A stretch of DNA of 64,000 nucleotides from Gnetum montanum (Eukaryota > Streptophyta > Gnetopsida > Gnetales > Gnetaceae): assembly GCA_015680685.1 (NCBI GenBank), contig MNCI01011147.1, positions 154,111 to 218,110 of the forward strand. Direction: 5' to 3'. Shown in pieces: positions 1-9,648 of this stretch. The position numbers were made by a program, and so were the translations under genes. A model generated the notes under the pieces. The model saw nothing but the letters and a program-made list of their open reading frames with translations, ran no database searches and was not told where the DNA came from. The first letter of the stretch is position 1. Every line of letters begins with the position of its first letter.

Positions 1-348
1 AGGCATCGTAGAAGGCTTGTAAATGTTGATGCGGATCTAAGTCATAGCCTCTTAAAAAAGTAGGAAAGTTGTTTAAATCGAGCCTGGGTAGACAGCTCTC
101 TTTACGATGCCTACGTGAGATTCAATAGCGTCTTGTATTTGCGTTAAGCTTGTAGTGGCTAGTGGGGGTTCATCGTCATCAGGTAAGTTAGGCTTTCGTG
201 CGTTGGGATGACGTTGCTTTTGTTGATGTTTATAAGAAACCCCCACCTCAGATTGTGTACTCCAATCTTCATTATCATATAATTCATCGGTTCTCCAATG
301 AATTTCCTCACTAAGTGTGGTGTTACGATTATCTTGTAGGAGAGGCAT
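1..348 (-). pseudogene. gag N-terminal fragment of element A
   Basis: Gag would form the retrotransposon particle in the cytoplasm. The start MPLLQDN at 346-348 matches MSLLQDY of element E, and the two then agree through EEIHWRT, NEDWSTQ and GVSYKH to an acidic stretch before LATTSL. A frameshift lies near 105-130: the frame starting at 348 ends at 73, while another frame continues with ESCLPRLDLNN and HLQAFYDA, again as in E. The rest of gag is beyond the window. I am confident in the homology. The copy is broken and unlikely to make protein. Confidence 0.75.
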
Positions 349-472
349 TGTTGTGAAGTTGTGTGTGAATTAGATGTGACTTTTTATACTTATTTCTTCT
401 TTCTAAGAGATATATCGTTAAGTTCTTTACAGCAACCTTGTATGATATAACTAATCTAGATAACTAGCACCA

Positions 473-490
473 TCCCCGACAATGGCGCCG
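473..490 (-). other. Primer binding site, tRNA-Asp type (element A)
   Basis: On the minus strand the 18 bases immediately downstream of the LTR resemble TGGCGCCGTTGCCGGGGA, the complement of plant tRNA-Asp used by Athila elements. Three positions differ. One base separates it from the LTR, as in B, C and E. Confidence 0.8.
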
Positions 491-491
491 A

Positions 492-1502
492 TGATGAGTC
501 GCGAGGTACCCCTACACTCAACCATACGAAACAAGCGTCGCACGCACGATTTGGTCGAACTTCGCAGATGGACTAGTGTGGTACCTAGATAGTTAGCTTT
601 AGGTCATAGTTCGCTATCTTCCCACCTAGACTAGTTTTGCATATGTCACGTATGGTTTAGTCTAGATGAGGTGTATGATGTGTTCCTAATTCTATCGCTA
701 CTCCTGAAGGTAGTGGAAAATAATACTAACTAATCTAAGTTAGGAGGAAAAGGGTAAGAAAATCTAATCTAGCCTAAGTGCAACAAGCAACCGATTCCTT
801 GATCAATTGTACACATCTTGAACCTCATGCATGACTACCACTGGGACTACCAAGCATAGATCTAGGTACGCCACTAGGATTACCAAGCGCAGACCCCAAA
901 TACGCCACTGGGTTACCAAGCGTAGATCCTAGCTACACCACTGGGCTAGCAAGCAGTCACACTTAAATGCTCGTAATCAAGTCGTACTCGTTCCGCTTCT
1001 AGGAGTTTAAGGGTGAGAGGCTAATTGCGATGAGTAATCGATTCCTTGACTAGCTGTACACACCTGTGGGCGCTCGTAGCCAAGTCGCACTCACACCGCA
1101 CTACGAAAGTAATAAATAACATTAAATAAATAACAAATAAATAAACTAAGTGAATGCTGCAATGATGAAGTAATCTTGATCTTTATTGCTGGTCATGTGC
1201 ATGTCCAAGTACAGCACACTCGAATAAAGACACCGTACAATTACATTCACCACATTGCGGGCAGACACGGGAAAAATTCTAACTCTGGAGGGATCAAACT
1301 ACCAGAGCTTCGCTACTCTAAAACTGGGATACAAATGAGGGAGAGCCACCTCTTATTTATAGAAATTTTGGCTGACTGTGATATCGCGGCCCATGATATA
1401 TCGCATACGCGATATCGTGGCCCATGATATATCATGGTCCATGATATAACGTGGGTGCCTTAACGTGACCGCCAGCAATATGAGCAATTTCATGTCTCAT
1501 CA
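492..1502 (-). repeat. 5' LTR of element A
   Basis: A 1011 bp LTR bounded by the terminal inverted repeat TGATGA/TCATCA. It shares its TGATGAG...GGTACCCCTAC end, the region of short repeats around ACTGGG-TACCAAGC (840-960), the CTTTATT block and a TATA box with the LTRs of B, C, E and the solo LTR. In transcription order (minus strand) U3 starts at 1502 and U5 ends at 492. It contains three to four copies of a motif built on ACCAAGCGTAGATC-like sequence at about 850-950. Confidence 0.85.
1351..1455 (-). promoter_or_regulatory. LTR promoter of element A: TATA box plus palindrome array
   Basis: On the minus strand a CTATAAATAAGAG-type TATA box (about 1351-1362) is preceded within about 90 bp by repeated dyad-symmetric sequences with the core GATATC or GATATATC (for example ATGATATATCAT near 1425). 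They lie within about 150 bp of the U3 start, where cis-acting promoter sites are expected. The TATA box is directly visible. A role for the palindromes is inference. Confidence 0.55.
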
Positions 1503-2374
1503 TAACACCTCCTAAATTTGGGATTTTCCACTATTGGTACTATTTCATAGGCTATGGGCATGCATATCTAGATTAATATGATTAGCCAAGGTATGGGTTC
1601 CTTATTTGCCTTACTAATCATGTAAGCCATGACTAGGTAGCACTAGAAGTCATAAGGATTTGAATAGTGCTCACAAGAACCCTTATCACTCTAGGAGGAA
1701 GATGCTTCATCTAGATCTTCATTGATGTGCTTAAAGCATAAAAGCTTGGTCTTACCCTTATCATCATGCTTAGTTTGCATTTTGATGATGTAATGGCTTT
1801 TACTATAGCTTCAACAACCTTACCCTTAATGTCCTTTAGGATAGTGATCTTTTTCTTATTCATCTCTTCTCAAATCTAGTTTATCTTATGGGCCAAGTCT
1901 ATCAAGGCCTTCTTGGTTCTAACTTGGTCTTACACTAAAATACCAATTGCATTAGAGGGTTTAGTTGTACTTTTAATGTTTTTTATTTTTCTCTAACACT
2001 CGATATCATGATTATGCTCATCGGTAAATCACCACTTTTTCCACTCATCATTCATGTTAGTAATAGTATCTAAGAGCATTTTGATTTGGGCCACAAACCT
2101 TTTATGTATCTTACCCATTACATAAATGTCCATGTGCTCTCTTATCTTTTTCCTTAGGGATTTCATGATATGCATCAATTACTCCTATTGGCTAAAGCCA
2201 TGATTTGGATAGTGATGAACAGTTTTCATATATAATTCCATGGTAATGTCTAAAGATTCATGAGCTTCTTGCCTCTATCCAACCATCTCTTTCTAGATAT
2301 TAGAGATGCAAGCACAATTTTAAATTTGGCATAAAATACTTTAACCATGTCTACTCATTACTAAATTAATTTAG
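1503..2374. other. Decayed sequence between elements A and H
   Basis: No intact gene. On the minus strand short open stretches read like degraded coding sequence, for example EEMNKKKITILKDIKGKVVE near 1800-1880, with stops between them. I cannot assign a family. The TTTAG at 2370-2374 pairs with 12468-12472, so this DNA was contiguous with 12473 onward before element H inserted. Confidence 0.5.
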
Positions 2375-5109
2375 TATTACATCCCATCTAAAGACAGTAG
2401 GTATGGTCATATGCTTATAATTTATACATTATGTGTGGAGTCCTAGTGGATTGTTGGGGATGAGGTAATGTAATATAAATGGATTTTATATGTTATGAGG
2501 CTTCATATTTATGTTATGATTATGATTTCTTTACATGCTTAACTAACATGATTATGTATACTATCCCTATGTGATGTGTTAGACAGGTGAGGTTGTTGGA
2601 AGGGGTGTTGGACTGGGGTACAAGAGCATCTATCCAATATGTCTTTATGCTTTATGTGTGATTTTGGTATTTATGTAGTTGTACTATAGCACTATGTTTC
2701 ATGATGTTTGGAGATGGTTTTGGCATGTGAATGTGTAGAGTGTATGATAAAGATCTCGTAGGCTCAAACGGATTTTGATTTGGAGACCTAGTATGTTTGT
2801 TACGAATGATTAAAGTTCATGGCATTAATTTCAGAGGAAAAAAATAAAGATAGCTTATGCAATTAGTTTATTTTAAAAAGTAATTAACAATTCAAAAGGA
2901 AAAAAAATAAAAATTCAACTCACGTCATGTGAGAAAAGAAGTGCATCATTGGCTTTTTTTGTTTTTATACAAAGCATAGAGTAAAATGTGTAGGTTATAT
3001 TTTTGTTTTTTAGTACCCACTACCTTACCACTACTTATCAATAGAAATTTGATTTTGAATTTCTATTTTTTTGTGGGTGTGTTTGCATTAATAGAAATGC
3101 ACATGAGTTTGCTTTCTTTTGTTTTTCTTTCTTCTCTCTTCTTCTATTCCACATTTTTTTGAATTTTGAGCTTTGTCGATGATTTTTTCTTACTCTAAAC
3201 CTAGATTTGGGATTGTTGCAGTCATATCTATGTGAATGTAGACCTTGTTAAGAGTGAAATAGAGTCTTGCTAGATTTTTGAGGGTTTTCTACTTATTTTG
3301 GCCTTTTTTCCCCAACAATTTTAATTGGTGGGTTTTCTTTATCTATTTCCTATATTTTTTTGTTGGATTAGTGTATATGATTATTCAATGTGGGCATGTG
3401 GGATGGATAGCTCAAAGACTGAGCTTGAACATGTTATTTTGCCTTTTTCCAAAATTGTCCAATTTTGGTTACGAATTGTGTAGTAATATATATGTGATGT
3501 ATGTTATGATGTTGACTTGTAGAATATGATATGTGATGTTGATGAGACTGGTATGATTGGAATATGATATTTTTAGGGCCTATTGGGGCACTAGCATTTT
3601 TGGGAGTTCCAATCCTTCCTAGCTGTAATTAAATATTATTTTACTAATTAAACTTTGAACATGCATAACTTTGCTTCCAAGAGTACGATTTAGATAAAAT
3701 TAGTGTCATTGGGATCATTTTGGGAAGTACTTTCTAATTGTGGGATTGGTTTTCTATTTGGGCATATATCATTTTTAAGGTTATTATAGTAGTCATTTGT
3801 GTGGAATTACATGTAGTCTGAGAAATATGGTATGGTTTTATTGAATCGTGATATTGTTTTCATAGAATTACTATAACTATTAGGTGTAGATATATGTGGT
3901 TATGTTATGTTTTTTTGGATGTGTTGTGCTTATGACATGTGTTGGCTTAAGTTAGCTAGAATGTATACATGTCTTGATGACAACACGTGTGAAAATCGTT
4001 GGTGAGTGGTGCTAGCATGAGGGTGTGGACTAGTTGGTGATGAAGCACCTTGGAGGTAGTATGGATTGACCCCCACTATGATGCATTAGTGAGGCTCCTA
4101 TCTCAAGCCTCATCCTGAGAGTGGAAGATCATAGGTGTGTTTGTCTATATAGCTAGTACATGACATAGGTGTGTTTATCCCTATCACCAATCCTCTAGAA
4201 GGCTAGTGGTTGCAGGTCATAGGTTGAATGACCCTAGAATCAGTTGGATAAATAAAAGACTAATAAAGGACCTACAGGCAATGGCTATTATGAGTACTCA
4301 TGGCAACATTTCACATGCTACACTAAGTGTAGATATGCTAGCAACCACATGGGATATATATATGATAGTATTGATTTGTGAGTCATATCATTGATAATAT
4401 GTGTTATGATTGGATTATGATTGTATGGATCATGAACTATTTAATAATAGATCATGTGTATGATGACATGGACATGATAGATGATGTTAAACCATGGCTT
4501 TATCTATGATTGTATGATAGTAATCTCTCCTCTTCGATAATGATTATGTTAGCATTATGGGTGATATGGTGTATGTGTTGTTTTGAGCATGTGTAAGACT
4601 AATAGTTGTTGCAGGTTTCCTTGTACCCCACTTCTCTCCTCTAGTGCAGCACTTGTCAACCATCTAGTAGGGGAAGTATAAAGGCTTTCCACTTAGTTAT
4701 GCACTAACTTTATTTAATTATAGGTGAAAGGTGTAGGAGCATAGACAAGCACGGAGAGGGAGAGTAGAGGAGGGAAAAATATTTAGTGCTTGGTTATGTA
4801 TATTCATGAACTATAGTATGGATGATGTATCATTGTACAAAAATATTTGTAATCTTATATATATGATGATGATGGTTATGTGTTTCTGTATTTTAGTAGA
4901 TTAGTGCATAGTTTGATTTATGTAGAGACATGTAGTTTAATAAATTGAAATGTATGTTTAATTTTTGGTGTGGTATGAAGTTTTTGTATAGTTTGACCTT
5001 CCTTAATATCAAGTATTCTACACATCATTGGTTTTGAGTTATCATGCTTTTATTATAAGATTACTTGATCCTAGGCATCACCCTACCCTAGCTAGGGTAG
5101 GGTGTTACA
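2375..5109 (+). repeat. 5' LTR of element H
   Basis: A 2735 bp LTR starting TATTACATCCC (the other copy starts TGTTACATCCC) and ending GGTGTTACA. It is collinear with 9649-12467 along its full length. Such long LTRs are typical of Del/Tekay chromoviruses. Small open frames inside it have no family resemblance and occur in both LTRs by descent. Confidence 0.93.
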
Positions 5110-5112
5110 TTG

Positions 5113-5124
5113 TGGTATTGAAGC
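5113..5124 (+). other. Primer binding site, initiator tRNA-Met type (element H)
   Basis: TGGTATTGAAGC, three bases after the LTR, agrees with TGGTATCAGAGC at 9 of 12 positions. This is the usual chromovirus primer site. Confidence 0.75.
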
Positions 5125-5188
5125 TAGTTTACTTCGATGTTGTATGATGGTTGGGTTACTCACCCATTTGTGATTTTAGGTTATAAGT

Positions 5189-6330
5189 ATGTATAGTAGA
5201 TGTGGTCATGATGCTAGTGAGGCCCATAGACCAAAAGGACCTAATGTTGGATAGGATTAGCCTCCTCAAAAATCTAGTAGAGGTCTTGTAAATAGGAAAC
5301 CAATGCTTATAAAAAAATTGTTATAGATCCTATAGTAGCATGTTACAACTAGTAATGCTCCTATTCCCACGGTTAGGGAAGTGGAAAGTGGTAGTGGTAG
5401 TAGAGGCTCAAGAGAATCAAATAGGTATCCTATTAATAAGGAGCTAGTAGAGTATGTTCAAAAGTTAGAACCTCCTAAATTTGATGGCATTGAGGATCCC
5501 ACTCTAGCTACAGAATGGTTAGAGGAATTGCAAAAGGCTTTTGATTTGATGGGTTGTTCATTAGTTCAATAGACTTGCTTGGTAGTTTATCAATTAGTTG
5601 GTACTACCAAACATTGGTGAATGACTAAAGAACAAGACAAGGGATGGACTAGTCAAGAGGTGGCATGTGATGATTTTTTGACATCTTTTAGAGCCTGTTA
5701 TGTGTCTATGAAATATGCTCAGGCCAAGGATAATGAGTTCTATTATTTGTATTAGGGGAGTTGGTCTATGCCAGAGTATGATGCTTGTCTCTTTGGGCTG
5801 AGTAGTTATGTACCAAAAATGCAAATATATGCTCAAGCATAGGTGAATAGGTTTGAGGCCATCTTTGAAGGATCACCTATTACCCTTAGATTGACATCCT
5901 ATGATGAAGCTAGAGCAGTAGCCATGGATTTAGAGAGGAGTCAACAAGAAGATACAATGTCTAGAGAGAAGCAACAAGGATAAAAGAGAGGACCAACATC
6001 TGAAGAGAGGCATGGACCCTCTAAGCAAGATCATGGCCATGAAGGAGAGTGCCCAACACTTACTCGTGGTTCTACTACTGGATCTATTCATGGAGCTATT
6101 GTTTTTTATAGATGTGGGTAGCCTAGTCATATGCAAAGGGATTGCCAAAATTGTTTTGCATGTGGGCAACTGGGGCATCAAGCTCGGGAGTGCCCAAAGC
6201 AGGTAGGTAGTAGTGTAGAAGGTAGAGGCTAAGGACAAAGACCTCAAGTTTAGGGTGGACATGGAGCACCAATCACTCATATTAAAGGAGGAGGCCAAAG
6301 GACTCAAGGATAGGTGTATGCCTTAACAAA
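5189..6330 (+). pseudogene. gag of element H (broken)
   Basis: Capsid and nucleocapsid precursor. I chose the ATG at 5189 because it is the first after the primer site and is in frame with the clearest stretch, 5381-5572, containing KLEPPKFDG and ATEWLEELQKAFD, which match the start of the plant retrotransposon gag domain. Further conserved pieces continue to about 5940 with several stops. Two CCHC knuckles follow near 6103-6200. The first has Phe in place of its first Cys (FYRCG) and a TAG inside it; the second, CFACGQLGHQAREC, is intact. Stops at 5570, 5753, 5840 and 6119 are TAG. Confidence 0.85.
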
Positions 6331-9300
6331 CTAGCCTTTGGATGTGTAGCCAAACACAGTGATGGAGATGGGAGGTACAATTTGTTGTGTTGATTTTATT
6401 TGATCTAGGTGTTAGCCATTCTTTCATAGATCCTACAGTTGCACATCATGTAGCTCTTGTATGTCATTCTCTTTCTCTTGGGTTGATAGTATCTTCTACT
6501 GGGGATCATGAAACTTGAGTTGATCAGGTGTGTATATGTGTGCTAGTAGAATTGGAACGTGTGTAATGGGATAGTGATTTACATGTTATGTATCTTGGGG
6601 TATATGATGTATTTTCAAGGATGGATTGGATGTCACAATTCAATGCTAGTTTGGACCATCAGTAAAAGCACGACTACAATCAGTTGATGCTACTTTAGTT
6701 GAGGTACAAACTCATATGAAGACTGTGCGCTTGGATTTGGTCTCCTCTCAGATGTACTGTAGGATGCTTCAAAAAGGGCATGAATGCTTTGTGGATACAA
6801 TCTATAAAATAGATATGATGGAAATATATCAAATTCCTATGGTTCATAAATTCTCTAATGTATTCCAATTATAATTACTGGGTTTACCATCGAGGTAAGA
6901 GATTGAGTTTGAGATCAAACTTAAACTTGGTACAAAGCCTATTTCTAAGGCTCCACATAAGATGTCTCCCATAGAGCTAGTAAAGCTAAAGATTCAGCTA
7001 TAGAAATTGCTGGAAAAAGGCCTTATTTGACCTAGTGTATCATTGTGGGGTGCACCACTGCTATTTGTTAAAAAGAAGGATGGGGATTTGCAACTATGCA
7101 TAGGTTACAAGTAGCTAAACTAGATGACTATGAAAAATAAATATCCTCTGCCATGCATTGATGAATTATTTAACCAACTTCGGGGAGCTCATGTATTCTC
7201 AAAGATTGATCTCAAGTTTAGGTATCATCAAGTGTGAGTTTGTGAATAGGATGTATCAAATACAATGTTCAGAACATGGTATGGTCATTATGAGTTTTTG
7301 GTGCTTCCCTTTGGATTGACAAATGCACCAATAGTTTTCATGTACCTCATGAACAATGTGATGCAACCATTTCTAGATCAGTTTGTGATTGTGTTCATAG
7401 ATGATATCTTAGTATATAATCCTGATGAGTAATTGCATGTAGAGCACTTGTGGATAGTCTTATAGAATTTGAGGGGGTACCAACTCTATGCTTAGCCATC
7501 CAAGTATTCATTTTGGCAATCAAGGATTCAGTTCTTGGGACATGTGGTATCAGGAGTTGGTATCTCTATGGATCCTACAAAGATTATAGTCTTTCATGAT
7601 TGGCCTATGTTGCAATTAGTAGTGGAGGTATGAAGCTTCTTGGGATTAGCAAGATATTACTAGAGGTTTGTGGAACATTTTTCTTGCATAACATCTCGTT
7701 TGACTCGATTGTTAAGGAAGGATGCTAACTTTACTTAGGGCCCAACTTGTCAGGCTACATTTGAAGAGTTGAAGCATAGATTGGTGACTGATCTAGTGCT
7801 AATATTTCTTATACCAAAACATCCATATGATGTTAGTACTGATGCTTCAAGGGACGGATTTGGTTATGTGTTGATGCAAGCTGAATAGGTTGTGGCTTAT
7901 GCATCCCATCAATTGAGGCCACATGAAACTAGATAACCTATGCATAATCTAAAGTTGGGTGCTATGATATTCTCATTGAAGATTTGGTGGCATTATTTAT
8001 ATGGGAAGTAGGTTACTATTTGGACTGAGCATAAGAGCCTCCAATATCTTATGATTCAACCATAGTTAAACTTTCGACGATGTAGATGGATGGAGTTGCT
8101 TATTGATTTTGATTTCACTATTAAATACAAGCCTATCTAGACTAATAAAGTAGCAGATGCATTGAGTAGGGTGGTGAGTATGCTTAGTAACTTGAAAATC
8201 TAATTAGATTTGCAAGAGTAGATATGAGAGCAACAATGACATGATCCATGGTGTCAAGAATTGAGTCAATAAATCACCTCTGATGGACTGCTCTCTGTGA
8301 ATAGTCATGGAGTGTTATAGAGGGATGGTTGAGTACATGTTCTAGAAGCTCTATGAATTCAATTGATGGATGAGGCTCACATGAGTAGATACCAAATGCA
8401 TCCAGGTAGTCAGAAAATGTACCAATGTTTAGGATGAGTGTATTGGTAACTTGGTATGAAGAGAAATGTAGGAGAGTATGTATCTCAATGTTTAATTTGC
8501 CAGCAAGTGAAGACAGAGCATCAGAGACCTGGGACATATTTACATTCCCATGATATTCCTTAGTGGAAATGGGATGCCATTGGTATGAATTTCATTATTG
8601 GTCTTTCGCGATCTTGTAGTGGCCATGATGCTATATTAGTAGTTGTTGATTTGTTGATAAAGTCTACCCATTTCCTTACCACACAATCATCAGTAAGTGT
8701 AGTAGAAACTACACATATCATTCTTGTAGAGATAATACAGTTGCATGGTGTGCCATGATGGATTATTAGTGATAGCGATGCTTGATTCATGTCACATTTT
8801 TGGGAGGAAGTTTAGAAGGAGATGGGTACAAAGTTAAATATGAGTTTGACATATCATCCACAAACTAATGGTCAGACTGAGTAGGTGAATCAGATTTTAG
8901 AAGATATGTTGAGAGCTTGTGATTTGCAATATAGAGAAGGTTGGGATTGGATGCTACCATTAGCTAAATTTGCATATAATAATAGTTATCAGGAGAGTTT
9001 GTAGGTAGCACCATATGATATTTTCTACGGTAGGCCATGTAGAACACCTTTATGTTGGGATACCATAGAAGATCATTAGTAGGTGAGCATAGATTTGGTG
9101 AGGTAGACTACAGAGCAGATTTGGGAGATCCAAGATAGATTGAAAGCTACATAGGATAGGGAAGTAGCATATGCCAATTGGCATCGAAGGCCACTAGAAT
9201 TTATAGTCAAAGATCATGTATTTCTTTGTGTTTCTCCCTTGAAAGACCTTAGTCAATTTGGCCAAAAAGGAAAATCGACTCTTAGATACATTGATTGATT

Positions 9301-9620
9301 TTAGATGTTACAGCGGATTGGGAGAGTGGCTTATTGGATAACACTGCCTCCTCATTTGGCACATGTCCATGATGTACTTCATGTATCTATGCTATGACAT
9401 TATGTGCTTGATGAACATAATGTGATTGACCATTTAGGAATACATCTAAAGTTTAATGTTAGTTATGTTGAGTAGCCAGTAGAGATTGTTGATCATATTT
9501 TGTCATATCTATGTAATAAAGTTGTACCTATGGTCAAGATTTTATGGAGTAGACATGGAGCTTCAAAGGCTACTTGGGATTTGGAGACTAAGATGTGCAC
9601 AGCTCATCTTGAGATCTTAT
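6331..9620 (+). pseudogene. pol of element H: protease, reverse transcriptase, RNase H, integrase (broken)
   Basis: Domains in order: degraded protease (about 6360-6660), with a poor active site; reverse transcriptase (about 6860-7650), with LPFGLTNAP near 7305-7335 and the catalytic FIDDIL near 7395-7412; RNase H (about 7800-8200), with DASRDGFGYVL and YASHQLRPHE; and integrase (about 8360-9300), with the zinc-binding half CLICQQVKTEHQRPG near 8480-8535, then VVVDLLIKSTHFL and YHPQTNGQTE. The first catalytic Asp of integrase is replaced by Asn (MNFI near 8585). The C-terminal ATWDLETKM is near 9570. At least a dozen in-frame stops make this a clear pseudogene. Confidence 0.9.
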
Positions 9621-9635
9621 GAAAGGAAGATTTTC

Positions 9636-9648
9636 AAGGAGGGGAGAG
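9636..9648 (+). other. Polypurine tract of element H
   Basis: AAGGAGGGGAGAG lies directly before the 3' LTR start TGTTACATCCC. It would prime plus-strand DNA synthesis. Confidence 0.85.

Larger units (their letters stand above)
1..1502 (-). mobile_element. Element A: Athila-like Ty3/gypsy retrotransposon, 5' end only
   Basis: Read on the minus strand this is 5' LTR, tRNA-Asp-type primer site, leader and the first part of gag, cut by the window start. The layout and gag match element E at 48803-54444, so A and E belong to one subfamily. The outer LTR end is at 1502, where the LTR ends in TCATCA. The other LTR is outside the window, so the target-site duplication (candidate TAACA at 1503-1507) cannot be confirmed. 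The lineage call rests on the primer site and on similarity to B and C, which have Athila-type reverse transcriptase. Confidence 0.8.

Noticed and set aside
1376-1450. CRISPR-like array from regularly spaced GATATC palindromes
   Set aside because: Units are 6-10 bp with no conserved long repeat or unique spacers, and they lie in a plant LTR promoter.
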